The position numbers and the translations under genes are program-made. From Fodinicola acaciae (GTDB taxonomy: Bacteria; Actinomycetota; Actinomycetes; Mycobacteriales; HKI-0501): DNA of 64,000 nt. The notes under the pieces are model-generated. The model ran no database searches. It saw only the letters and a program-made list of their open reading frames with translations, and was not told the DNA's origin. The DNA lies in contig NZ_WOTN01000002.1 of assembly GCF_010993745.1 (NCBI RefSeq), positions 124,001-188,000 on the forward strand, written 5' to 3'. Shown here one piece after another: positions 1 to 8,311 of the stretch (its first letter is position 1; each line of letters starts with the position of its first letter).

Positions 1-173
1 CTCGCTCTTCGCATGGCGACGCGTTCGCTCCGGCTTCATCTAGATACATTGCCTATTGACTACCATCTCGATGTATCAGCCGATCGCTTTCTGGTGGGCC
101 TTACGTTTATGTTCGCACGGCAGCGCTATGACTGCGCGGATTCCATGATTGGGGCTGGGTTGGGGGGACGGTC

Positions 174-1712
174 ATGGGATCGATGGCACGGAGTCTATTC
201 GTGGACGGTCTGCGTTGGCTATGGATCGGCGAACAACCTGAACGGAGTCGCGCCTTGCTTGGAAACCTCCTCCAGGAGCGAAACCGTATCTGTGTCCTCC
301 TCGAGGAGGCTGATGCAAGCTGCCCGATCCTCAATCGTTGGCTGATGCCATTGCCTGACCTCGCGGACTTGACTGGCCAATCGATGAGTTGGCTCGACGT
401 TGCGCCAATACCGGATGAGAATGAGCTGTTAGAAGATTTTCTCCAAGGGAGTCCATCCGATGAATCATTAGTGTGGCCAGGGCGCCCACAAGAACCGCTG
501 CTTCGGCGAGTTCGGATGCTGCTTGATGTGCCGGGCTTACGCGGCGCCGTGATGGTTCTCGCACACGCTGGTCATGGAAATTACCTCGGTTTGCAGAGCA
601 GCCTCACCGCCGACGGCACGCCAGGCCATGACCTGCGGCCCGACCATGAGGCACTATTCATGCATGTCTCGGCGATTGGTGTCATAGCAACCTTGCTAGG
701 AACTGTGACTGTGGCGCCGGAGCAGTGGCCAGCGGACGTACCGAAGGAGACCTTCTTGCAAACGGCCATCGACTGTACCGAGGAAGTCGCCTCGGTCGCA
801 ACTCGGATACACCGGCTAAATCCGTCCAAGCGGACGCAAGGACAAGCTAGAAAGAGTCGAGTTCCCGTCACGCGACCTCTAGGGATCATCCGTGGTGCGG
901 CTATCGTCGCTCAAGAAGACATATTGCCAGACGTAAATACAGCCGACGACGTAGCATCAGCTGCGGAGGCGTACTTTTCATTGGCGCGAAGCATGCCTAT
1001 CAGACCGCACGACTATGGCGAGCCATCGCTTCATGCAATCCTCGCCTTCGGGGGCGCACATTCCAGTCTTCAGACGGTGATGTCGACCTATAATAGGCCC
1101 GGCTCTGCCGTGATTGCGGTCTTTGCTGCAAGAATGCTCTTGGAAGAAGCAGCTCGCCTCGTGTGGCGGATCTCAATTCCCAATGAGGCGGCATTCGAAG
1201 CCCGGGCCAAACAGTTCTTCGATGAGTATCGTGCTCGAAGAAAGAGGACAGTCAACACTCTGGTGGGGAGCGGGATTAGGAGGGCTGATGCCGAAAACAT
1301 TCTGGCGCTACCTGAGAACGTCAAAATTGTGACGCCCACCGACGAGATCGCGAAGAACAGGACGCCGTTGCCGTCCATATCCAGCATGCTACGGGCGATG
1401 GGAGCCCCGTACCCTGAGCCCGGGTGGCTGCAAGTGGCGTACACACTGCTAAGTCAGACGACACACAGCACTCCGGTCGGGCTCTTGCACGCCGTGCGAG
1501 TACGTGGAGGGCTCTTGGAGGGCAACGAACTCAGCGTTGAGATGCTCGGCCTTACTCTCGACGTTGCATGCCTGGGCAGCGCCGTTCTTATCGGTCACGC
1601 CGCGGTTTTGATCACTGACGTCAGTGATCAGGCGCTTCAGTTTCGCAAGCGGTTGCTCGGTGAGGCCGCGAAGGTCCACAACGAAGCACGCTTGGTCCAC
1701 GGTCTAGATTAG
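174..1712 (+). CDS. Unrecognised 512-residue protein
   Basis: I do not recognise the family with confidence. The product is soluble, with no signal peptide or clear membrane segment. The last 200 residues (LLEEAARLVW, then a basic FFDEYRARRKR stretch, then LLSQTTHSTP) resemble the helical DUF5677-type domain with a conserved Ser/His near the end, but this is only an impression. Base composition is lower in GC than most of the window, which suggests acquired DNA. ATG 174 is used; ATG 183 is an alternative. A perfect 22-bp palindrome lies in the last quarter of the gene, at LITDVSDQ. No operon partner is visible; the next gene on this strand begins about 1 kb downstream. Confidence 0.6.
   Translation: MGSMARSLFVDGLRWLWIGEQPERSRALLGNLLQERNRICVLLEEADASCPILNRWLMPLPDLADLTGQSMSWLDVAPIPDENELLEDFLQGSPSDESLVWPGRPQEPLLRRVRMLLDVPGLRGAVMVLAHAGHGNYLGLQSSLTADGTPGHDLRPDHEALFMHVSAIGVIATLLGTVTVAPEQWPADVPKETFLQTAIDCTEEVASVATRIHRLNPSKRTQGQARKSRVPVTRPLGIIRGAAIVAQEDILPDVNTADDVASAAEAYFSLARSMPIRPHDYGEPSLHAILAFGGAHSSLQTVMSTYNRPGSAVIAVFAARMLLEEAARLVWRISIPNEAAFEARAKQFFDEYRARRKRTVNTLVGSGIRRADAENILALPENVKIVTPTDEIAKNRTPLPSISSMLRAMGAPYPEPGWLQVAYTLLSQTTHSTPVGLLHAVRVRGGLLEGNELSVEMLGLTLDVACLGSAVLIGHAAVLITDVSDQALQFRKRLLGEAAKVHNEARLVHGLD
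1609..1630. repeat. Perfect 22-bp palindrome inside a coding region
   Basis: TGATCACTGAC is followed immediately by its exact reverse complement, centred between 1620 and 1621 on an ACGT core. It encodes part of LITDVSDQ in the unknown gene. A dyad without spacer at this length is unlikely by chance in GC-rich DNA and looks like a dimeric protein-binding site. Confidence 0.6.
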
Positions 1713-2783
1713 GGCCGCACGTCAGACCTGCATCAGTTGGACGGTGTTGCTGCGAGACATGCGACGCTGACCGGAGATCACGACGCCGTGATCGACGGAC
1801 GGGCAGGTCGTGATAGATCGAAGATCCGGCAGCCGTAGTGATCATTGAATGGGTGGCTAATCCCCAACAGTCAGAGCAGATGACTGGCGCCAAGGTTCGA
1901 CCTTAAGGGTCGCGGCAGGCGGTGGTGGAAAGCGCGTGTGTGTCGAATCCGCGCCGGAGCAATGCGAGGTTGCCTTGTTGGCGATCGCCGACGATAATTT
2001 ACTCCGAGTCGGAGGCATAGAGGTGTTGAGGGTCTGGACTAAGTAGTCGGTCCGCTAATGTGGACCATATCGCACCGATAAGCTTCGGATTGGCGTGAGA
2101 AGCTTCGACAATTCCAAGGACTCATTGAGCGATTTCCCGCTAGAGTCATAGAGCGGGCTACCCGATAGCCTATTGCATAACGCCTTAGTCCGTTACTGTT
2201 GATGGTGGCGACCGGGATGACTTTGATGATGGCCGGCGTCCTCGGTGGGATCGGCGTCGCGCTGATCGCATCGAGCCTGTGGGGGAGCTGGCGGCGACAT
2301 GGCTTGTACCGCCCGCGCCAGTCGCGGACGAGACGTGCGTCCATTTGGTGACCTGTACGGGCGGCTGGTGTCATAACGTCCAGCTATCGGCGCCTCCGGT
2401 GCGGGTGCGTCGAGCCAGTGCCCGTCAACGACGACCCAGCAGAGGCTGTTCCGGGCGCCGACGACGGCCAGCCGTCGCAAGATCGCTCCGGCCACGGCCA
2501 GGCGGTCGCCGCCGCGCTCAGGCCCGACAGTATCGGCCGGCGTCCCGCTCGGCTCAAGGCCGCGCCTAGCCCCTCACCGTCCGCCGCGTCTGTCGACGCT
2601 GACTCCCGCATCCCATCGGTCGGCGCGAACGGGGTGAAAGGCGGCCGGGTGACAGGCGGCGCATGGAAGGCATACGCACCCTTTCCCAACTCGACCGTCG
2701 CGGCCATCCATGAGGCGAGAGCCGGTGTCATAGGGTTCGCGTCAATGAGTTGCCTGACATGTGTCTTCGATCGGGGGATCGGC
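1713..2783. other. Intergenic stretch with no supported gene
   Basis: About 1.07 kb with several short overlapping open frames on both strands, none with recognisable protein features or convincing codon bias. GC is moderate. It may hold decayed coding DNA, but I see no supportable gene, RNA or terminator. An upstream extension of the pentapeptide gene (to 2418) is open but low in complexity and unlike family members, so it is not annotated. Confidence 0.5.
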
Positions 2784-3776
2784 ATGAGTCGTCGTACGGC
2801 CGTCATCGCTATCGCCGTTGCGTGCCTGCTCGGAGTGGTCGTCATTGTCTGCCTCGCTGTCCTGCCTGGATGGCTCTACCCCTCCCTAACCACGGCAGAG
2901 CTGCATGCTGTTACGGGGGCGTCTGATCGTATCCAGCTCCAGCAGACGCAGGCGCAACTGCAAAACGGCGTCCGCGCCAGTCTCCTTCAGACTTTCGCGG
3001 GTCTGTTGGTGGTGATCGGCGCCGCTGCTACCTGGTGGCAGGTACGGGTGAACAGGGAAGGGCAGATCACCGAACGTTTCACCCGGGCCATCGAACACGT
3101 TGGCAGCGACAACATGGATATCAGAATTGGCGGCATTTACGCGCTAGAGCGCATCGCCCGGAATTCGTCCAATGATCGCCGCACGGTCCAATTCATCCTG
3201 GGCGCGTTTATTCGCAATCATGCGCCATGGCACGTCGGCATGGTGAACGGCCCTGTCCATCCCACTGTCGAGGTAGATGAGCGTCCTTGGTTGCAGTTTC
3301 GAGCGGCTGACCTGCAGGCCGCGGCGATCGTGCTGGCTCGAGCGATGTTCGCGGTCAATCGCATGTCGACGGCGGAGCCGGGAGGTGCCGAACTGTACCT
3401 GTCACGCGTCGATCTACGTGGGCTCCAGGTCAGCCACGGCCACTTCACTGATGTCCATTTCCGATACGCGAATCTGGCCCGATCCTGGCTACGTGGCTGC
3501 CGGTTCGACCGAAGCGACTTTACCCGGGCCGATCTGCGCAGGACCTGGCTGGAAGGCGCTTCGTTCGCGAAAGCCGATCTGACCGGCGCCTACCTTGCGG
3601 GAGCGAACCTGCGAAACGCCGATCTTCGTGCGGCGACAGTGTGCGGCACCGACTTCAGTGGCTGCGATCTGACCGGAGCCGAGCTGATCGACGCCCACGC
3701 CGATGCGGCAACGCGCTGGCCCACCGAGTTCGACGCGGAGCGACTCGCGGCGGCAGGAGTCCATGTCCGAAGCTGA
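2784..3776 (+). CDS. Membrane-anchored pentapeptide-repeat protein
   Basis: The product has 330 residues. Two hydrophobic segments (about 5-28 and 68-84) enclose a polar loop. A conserved actinobacterial linker follows (ITERFTRAIEHVGSDNMDIR, then GGIYALERIARNS, about 95-128). From about 205 onward run A(D/N)LxX pentapeptide repeats such as ADLRRTW, ADLTGAY, ANLRNAD, CDLTGAE, which fold as a right-handed beta-helix. Family members have two N-terminal helices and a cytoplasmic helix; the function of this subgroup is unknown. The frame is open upstream to 2418, but ATG 2784 gives the usual family N terminus (MSRRTAV). Confidence 0.75.
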   Translation: MSRRTAVIAIAVACLLGVVVIVCLAVLPGWLYPSLTTAELHAVTGASDRIQLQQTQAQLQNGVRASLLQTFAGLLVVIGAAATWWQVRVNREGQITERFTRAIEHVGSDNMDIRIGGIYALERIARNSSNDRRTVQFILGAFIRNHAPWHVGMVNGPVHPTVEVDERPWLQFRAADLQAAAIVLARAMFAVNRMSTAEPGGAELYLSRVDLRGLQVSHGHFTDVHFRYANLARSWLRGCRFDRSDFTRADLRRTWLEGASFAKADLTGAYLAGANLRNADLRAATVCGTDFSGCDLTGAELIDAHADAATRWPTEFDAERLAAAGVHVRS

Positions 3777-3797
3777 CCCTGCTCCCGGGCGCTTCCT

Positions 3798-4469
3798 GTG
3801 AGGTTACGACGCAACAGTCAATCGACGGGGCGGCTGTACAAGCTGCGCGCCTTCCTGTCCTGGGCCCGTCGCCACGGCCACCTGCCGAAACTAACCATCA
3901 CCCACCAACGCGCCGCCCGCGCGACTGCGAGCAACACCGTGTCCGACGACCAACGGTGGACGCTGGCCCGCGACCTGCTGCACGGGGACGGCCACCAGGT
4001 CGACGATCGCGTCGCTGGTCTCCTGGTGCTGCTGTTTGGTCAACGACCGCACCAGATCACCCGGTTAACCGTGGACCACCTGACCCTGGGCCAGCCGGCC
4101 ACGCTCACCCTCGGCGCGAGTCCGATCGAGATCCCCGAACCGTTCGCCGGCCACCTGCGCCGGCTCGTCGACCAACGGCACAACCGCACCACCGCTGGCG
4201 GCACCGACCCCGGGCCGTGGCTGTTCCCCGGCGTCTGGCCCGGACGCCCGATCCTGCCCCTGACGATGACCACGCGTCTGCAACGTCTGGGGATCCAGCC
4301 GTCCGACTATCGCGCCTCCGCCCTGTTGCACCTGGCCGGAACACTCCCGCCAGCGGTGACCGCCGACCTGCTGGGGTTGACGCCTCTCACAGCGCACCGA
4401 TGGTCGGTCCTGGCCGGCCGACCCTGGGCGACGTACGTCGCCGACCGTCTCGACCAGCAGCACAACTGA
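3798..4469 (+). pseudogene. Truncated tyrosine recombinase/integrase-like fragment
   Basis: The 223 residues match the C-terminal part of an actinobacterial site-specific recombinase-like family: LRAFLSWARRHGHLPKL, then a QRW/ARDLLHGD helix, DRVAGLLVLLFGQRPHQITRL and a late LLGLTPLTAHRW segment. The N-terminal core-binding half is missing, and a complete Arg-His-Arg-Tyr catalytic set cannot be traced. A GTG at 3798 opens the frame 21 bases after the pentapeptide gene, but this is probably only the surviving part of a longer gene. It is evidence of past integrative-element activity. Confidence 0.55.
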
Positions 4470-4497
4470 ACCGGCGGGACCGGCGGTGGAGTGATGG

Positions 4498-4956
4498 TCA
4501 GGTCGTCGCGTTGAGGGACGCCTGCACACGGGTAGTGAGGTCGGTCTTGTCGAGGATGAAGCTGGCCTCGTACACGGTTTCCTGGGCGGCCTCGTCGGGA
4601 TCGGGATCCAGCGCGTAGAAGGCGAGGATGTAGGCGCGGGCCGTGTTGCGCCACTGCCGCCGCTGCGCATCGAGCGGAGCGGTGTCTTGACCATATAGTT
4701 GCGCTTGTTGAAGGTCTTCCTCAGCGGCGAGACGTTCGCTGTCGGCTTGATCGCCTTGGGACTCCAGCCAGTGCCGCAGGGGCGAATCGCCGTACTGCGC
4801 GGCCCGCAGCGCATCCAGCGTTTCCTGAGCGCCGGCGATCGGAACGACGCTCAGCACGTGGGCTGCCAGGTCGTCGGCGACCTGGCGCTGAGCGGCGGGA
4901 CCGGCGGCGGTGATCCGGTCGGCCAACGCGCGATCGCCCATCCGCAATCGACTCAC
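4498..4956 (-). CDS. Hypothetical protein, translationally coupled second gene
   Basis: I do not recognise the family. The product (about 152 residues) is acidic and helix-rich, with TAAGPAAQRQVADDLAAHV near the start and RARAYILAFYALDPDPDEA-like sequence near residue 110. I chose GTG 4956 because it forms a GTGA overlap with the TGA stop of the upstream gene (4953-4955) and has an AGAGGA ribosome site 11-14 bases ahead. The frame is open further upstream, but that part overlaps the neighbour. The two genes form one transcript. Confidence 0.55.
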   Translation of the reverse strand: MSRLRMGDRALADRITAAGPAAQRQVADDLAAHVLSVVPIAGAQETLDALRAAQYGDSPLRHWLESQGDQADSERLAAEEDLQQAQLYGQDTAPLDAQRRQWRNTARAYILAFYALDPDPDEAAQETVYEASFILDKTDLTTRVQASLNATT

Positions 4957-5567
4957 CACGACGGACCCATTCCTCTCTTCTGCGCCGGGAACACCGCAGG
5001 ATAGCCCGGCGGCGGTGACGCCACCGCGCTGGCCGGCCGCACGCCGGCCTGACGCATCGCCAATTGGCACTGGTAACAAATCTTGAATCCGGCGGCAATC
5101 GACTCCAGCCGGTACCCGCGGAGCGGGTGTTGCTCGTCCTCACCGGCCGGCGGCGGAAGCTTCGCCAGATCGGTGAAGGCGATCATCCGCCGCTCAGCGT
5201 CCAACGAGACGTCATCCGGCAGCGTAGCCCGGACCTCGCTGGTCAAATACTTCTTTATCTGCCGCGGAATGTAACCGTCTCCAGACATCGACACGACCTC
5301 CAACCGCGGCGGCCGATCCCCGCCAGGGCGGAACGATTCCCGGTTCGCCGCAATGTCCACCGCAATGTCCACCGCCACCCCGAACGCGACACACGGCCGC
5401 GACGGCCACCGGCCCGACCGGGTCGGGCCCGGCTGCGGCATCAAGTCCTCAAACCAGGCCGCCTTCCGCTCCAGATAGGCCGCCCACTGCCGGCCTAACT
5501 CCTCGAGCCCGTCGGACCCATCACCACCCCCGTCCACACCAGCAGCATGCCAGCAGATTGCCCGCAT
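4953..5567 (-). CDS. Hypothetical protein with a CxxC motif
   Basis: The product is about 204 residues with no recognised family. It contains YIPRQIKKYLTSEVRATLPDD in its middle and FKICYQCQLAMRQAG near the C terminus; the CYQC pair could bind metal. A 12-base tandem duplication encodes VDIAVDIA at about residues 67-74. The start is uncertain: ATG 5567 is the most upstream and a GTG about 30 bases further in is possible. Its stop overlaps the start of the following gene, so they are likely co-translated. Confidence 0.5.
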   Translation of the reverse strand: MRAICWHAAGVDGGGDGSDGLEELGRQWAAYLERKAAWFEDLMPQPGPTRSGRWPSRPCVAFGVAVDIAVDIAANRESFRPGGDRPPRLEVVSMSGDGYIPRQIKKYLTSEVRATLPDDVSLDAERRMIAFTDLAKLPPPAGEDEQHPLRGYRLESIAAGFKICYQCQLAMRQAGVRPASAVASPPPGYPAVFPAQKRGMGPSW

Positions 5568-5611
5568 AGCTGCCCGTTGGACACCGCAAGAAGGGTTAGT
5601 GGGGACTCGCG

Positions 5612-6346
5612 CTATTTGGCGGCCGGGTATATGGCCCGGATCGTCGCGACGGCGACAGCGGTGCCGACGAGCTGCGCGAGAACGTAGGCCGGCGCGGAGG
5701 TTGGCGCGATGCCCGCGAAGGTGTCGCTGAAGATGCGGCCGACAGTGATGGCGGGGTTAGCGAAGCTCGTGGAGCTGGTGAAGAAGTACGCGGCACCGAT
5801 GTAGGCGCCGACCGCAGCCGGAGCGTACTGGCCGCGGCCGGTACGGGTGAGGGAAAAGATCACCAGGAGCAGGCCGGCGGTGGCGACGACTTCGGAGATG
5901 CCGTGCGGCAAAGTGGCCCGGCTGGTGATGCTGATGCTGACCGGTCTACCGCCGAACATGACGTTGGCCAGCACCGCGCCGGTGAAACATCCCAAGACCT
6001 GGGCGGGGAAGTACGCGGCTGCGTAGCGCCAGGACAGCTGACCGAGCAGGGCGGCGGCGAGCGAGACGGCTGGGTTGAAATGCGCGCCGCTGATCGGCGC
6101 GAACATCAGGATCAGCGCGTACAGGCCGGCGCCGGTGGCGGCGGCGTTTTCGGCCAACTGCAACCCGATGTCGTTCGGGGAGAGGTGTTGGGCGGCGATG
6201 CCGGAGCCGACCACGACGGCGGTGAGCAGCAGGCTGCCGAGGAATTCGGCCGCGACCGCCCGCGCCATCGGTCGCCGGGTCGAACCGGCTGGGGGTCGGA
6301 TCGCCCCGGCGGGCAGGTCGGTGACGGCCATGACTGGGTCGGTCAT
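5612..6346 (-). CDS. aqpS: Aquaporin/glycerol-facilitator family channel of an arsenic operon (AqpS-like)
   Basis: The 244-residue product has six hydrophobic segments and two half-helix signatures: HFNPAVSLAAAL (about residue 92) and FANPAITVGRIF (about 195), the canonical NPA boxes of the MIP superfamily. Such channels in ars operons let arsenite, made by the adjacent ArsC, leave down its gradient, replacing an ArsB or Acr3 pump; neither pump occurs here. The start overlaps the arsC stop by four bases (ATGA), so the genes are translationally coupled. An ordinary water or glycerol channel is the alternative, but the context favours arsenic. Confidence 0.85.
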   Translation of the reverse strand: MTDPVMAVTDLPAGAIRPPAGSTRRPMARAVAAEFLGSLLLTAVVVGSGIAAQHLSPNDIGLQLAENAAATGAGLYALILMFAPISGAHFNPAVSLAAALLGQLSWRYAAAYFPAQVLGCFTGAVLANVMFGGRPVSISITSRATLPHGISEVVATAGLLLVIFSLTRTGRGQYAPAAVGAYIGAAYFFTSSTSFANPAITVGRIFSDTFAGIAPTSAPAYVLAQLVGTAVAVATIRAIYPAAK

Positions 6347-7002
6347 GACCGGACCGGGACGTCCAGGTCGGCCAGCAGACTGCGGACGCGGCGCTCGATC
6401 TCATCGCAGATCGGCCGTACATCCTCGATGCCCTGGCCGGCCGGATCATCCAGCTCCCAGTCCAGATAGCGTTTGCCCGGAAACACCGGACAGGCATCGC
6501 CACAGCCCATCGTGACCACCACGTCGGCGGCCCGGACGATTTCGTCGGTCCAGGGTTTCGGGAATTCGGCGGTGATATCGATGCCGCGTTCGCGCATCGC
6601 CTCGACGGCGACCGGATTGATCTGCTGGCCGGGTTCGGAACCACCCGACCAAGCGACGGCGCCCTCGCCGGCGTAATGAGTGAAAAAGCCGAGCGCCATT
6701 TGGCTACGGCCAGCGTTGTGGACGCACAAGAACAACACGACCGGCCGCCCGTCGGTGGTTCGCTGCTCGACGCGGGCCAGGGCATGCAGGCGTTGCCGGG
6801 CAAAACGTTCCGCCAGCAGCGGCAGAAAATTCGGGACCGTGGTACGGGTGGCGAACTGGTCGTAGCTGGTGCACAGGAACCGTTCGATGGTCTCGGCGGC
6901 GAAGGTGCCGGCAAACTCCTCGCCAAGCCGACGCGCGGCGGTACGCAGTGCGAGATTTTGGTCGATGCTCAGATCACCGCGATCGAAGGTATGACTCATC
7001 AT
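6343..7002 (-). CDS. arsC: Arsenate reductase ArsC, low-molecular-weight phosphatase fold with N-terminal helical domain
   Basis: Reduces arsenate to arsenite. Residues 1-80 form an all-helical N-terminal domain (three-helix-bundle type in actinobacterial ArsC). Residues 86 onward carry the phosphatase loop LFLCVHNAGRSQ with Cys93 and Arg99 of CX5R. MGCGDACP gives Cys167 and Cys171, the shuttle cysteines of thioredoxin-coupled enzymes, and DDPAGQ holds the Asp-Pro general acid. ATG 7002 overlaps the upstream stop (ATGA); ATG 6999 has better spacing (6 bases) from AGGAG and may be the true start. It is coupled to the regulator fusion before it and the aquaporin after it. Confidence 0.88.
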   Translation of the reverse strand: MMSHTFDRGDLSIDQNLALRTAARRLGEEFAGTFAAETIERFLCTSYDQFATRTTVPNFLPLLAERFARQRLHALARVEQRTTDGRPVVLFLCVHNAGRSQMALGFFTHYAGEGAVAWSGGSEPGQQINPVAVEAMRERGIDITAEFPKPWTDEIVRAADVVVTMGCGDACPVFPGKRYLDWELDDPAGQGIEDVRPICDEIERRVRSLLADLDVPVRS

Positions 7003-7703
7003 GGGCTCCTGGGTAGTTGGACGACGGGCACCAGCCGATCGATCCGGGCGGTGAGATCACTCAGCGCCAACTCGAACGCGTCCTGAGTGCCGGCGCCGGC
7101 GGGATCTGGAACCGACCAGTGCAGCCGATCGCTGGGTACGGCCAGGAGCGAGTCAAGCTGTTCATGCGCCGCGTCGCAGACCGCGACCACCAAATCATCG
7201 GCGCGGACGACCGCGCCGACGTGCCGGGTACGTACGGTCAGGGACAGTCCATGTGCGGCAGCCACGTCCAGCGCCCGCGGATCCACCCGCTCAGCCGGGT
7301 CGATGCCCGCCGAGGCGACCGGCACCCGACTGCGGCCCTTCCACAGCGCCGCCGCCAACGGTGAGCGAGCGGAGTTGCGGGTGCATACGAACACCACCCG
7401 CGGCGCCGTCCGCCCTCCAGTCGGGCCGAACGCGCCCAGGTTGATCAGGGTGTCCAAGTTCAGCCGCAGGTAGGTACGCCGCTGGTCGCCTTCGGAGCGG
7501 CACCGGGCCACGAGACCGGCCTGCTCGAGCAACTTGAGATGGTGCGCCAGCAGGTTGCTTGGCAACTCCAGGGCGCGGCTGATCTCGGTCGGCGACGCGT
7601 CCCCGACCAGCAGCCGGTCGACGATCGCCAGCCGGGCCGGCTCGCCCAGCGCCGCGTGCGCCCGCGCCCGCTCCACCACCGTCTGAGACCACTCAATAGA
7701 CAT
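6999..7703 (-). CDS. ArsR-family HTH fused to a low-molecular-weight phosphatase/ArsC-like domain
   Basis: The 234-residue protein begins with a winged helix (residues 8-85; EPARLAIVDRLLVGDASPTE, LLAHHLKLLEQAGLV). It continues into a phosphatase fold at about 100 (VVFVCTRNSARS, Cys107 and Arg113 of CX5R), with a late DPAGAG general-acid motif. The classical ELCVCDL metal box of ArsR is absent from the recognition-helix region, so arsenic sensing could use other cysteines or the phosphatase loop. ATG 7703 was chosen because it lies just below a palindrome; the frame is open to 7895. The stop overlaps arsC, so the gene probably autoregulates the arsRC-aqpS transcript. Confidence 0.82.
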   Translation of the reverse strand: MSIEWSQTVVERARAHAALGEPARLAIVDRLLVGDASPTEISRALELPSNLLAHHLKLLEQAGLVARCRSEGDQRRTYLRLNLDTLINLGAFGPTGGRTAPRVVFVCTRNSARSPLAAALWKGRSRVPVASAGIDPAERVDPRALDVAAAHGLSLTVRTRHVGAVVRADDLVVAVCDAAHEQLDSLLAVPSDRLHWSVPDPAGAGTQDAFELALSDLTARIDRLVPVVQLPRSP

Positions 7704-7706
7704 TGA

Positions 7707-7722
7707 CTCAATAATCATTGAG
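7707..7722. promoter_or_regulatory. Putative ArsR operator
   Basis: CTCAAT and ATTGAG are perfect inverted arms around AATC. The site ends four bases before the ATG of the ArsR fusion. A further ACTCAAT half-site lies at 7691-7697, inside the first codons. The position and AT-rich dyad fit an autoregulatory ArsR-type operator overlapping the promoter. Confidence 0.6.
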
Positions 7723-7786
7723 GTGATGTCCCGCGTCAATGGTTCTATCTGGTCGAGTTGCTTGGCACGAGGGGTTGGTGGGTCGG

Positions 7787-8308
7787 TCAGCGCGTCGGGC
7801 TGAGGGTGAGCTGCTCGTGGTGGAAGTCGAAGTGCTGGACACCGAAGCGGTAGAGGTCGGCGGTGGTCATGTAGTCGCGGAAGAACGGATCCCACCGGGT
7901 GGGGTAATGCATGCCTCGGGCCAGATCCTCCGCGGTTTCGCGGTCCAGGCGGCGGTGGGACGCGCGGATCGTACGGTCGAACAGGCCGGTCATCCAGCGC
8001 CGGGGCAGGATGCTACCGGCCAGCCAGGAGCCGGCGAAGTTCACCGCGTCGAACGGAACCGTGCCGGCGTCCAGCAGCCACGCGAACCGGCGACTGACGC
8101 GGTCCGGGAACCGGCTGAAGACCTGGATAAGCATCAGCAGGGCGGGCAGGATCAGGAAGCCGAGCAGCATGTGGAACAACAGCTGCCGGTTGGTCCACCG
8201 AGTGCCGTCCGACCGGCGGCGCAGCTCATCGCGACCGGCGCCGTCCGTCAGCCGGTGGAACGTCGCGCATGCCCGATCCATCTCAGCGTGAACGCTGATC
8301 CTGTCCAC
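7787..8308 (-). CDS. DinB-like four-helix protein
   Basis: The 173-residue product resembles the DinB/YfiT superfamily of four-helix metal-binding proteins. Helix 1 has EMDRACATFHRLTD, a WTNRQLLFHMLLGF helix follows, and the C terminus FDFHHEQLTL carries the last conserved His pair. Helix 2 is long and hydrophobic (LGFLILPALLMLIQVF) and may touch the membrane. Some relatives are thiol-dependent transferases; the substrate here is unknown. GTG 8308 lies three bases after the arsM remnant stop, so it probably belonged to the same transcript and is inferred to be arsenic-associated by location only. Confidence 0.6.
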   Translation of the reverse strand: MDRISVHAEMDRACATFHRLTDGAGRDELRRRSDGTRWTNRQLLFHMLLGFLILPALLMLIQVFSRFPDRVSRRFAWLLDAGTVPFDAVNFAGSWLAGSILPRRWMTGLFDRTIRASHRRLDRETAEDLARGMHYPTRWDPFFRDYMTTADLYRFGVQHFDFHHEQLTLSPTR

Positions 8309-8311
8309 CCT

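Noticed and set aside
1-173. A short plus-strand frame from base 13
   Set aside because: It overlaps the following gene in another frame, has no recognisable content, and could be only the edge of the window.
2418-2783. Upstream extension of the pentapeptide-repeat gene
   Set aside because: The extra 122 residues are low-complexity and lack similarity to the family, whose members start just before the first transmembrane helix.
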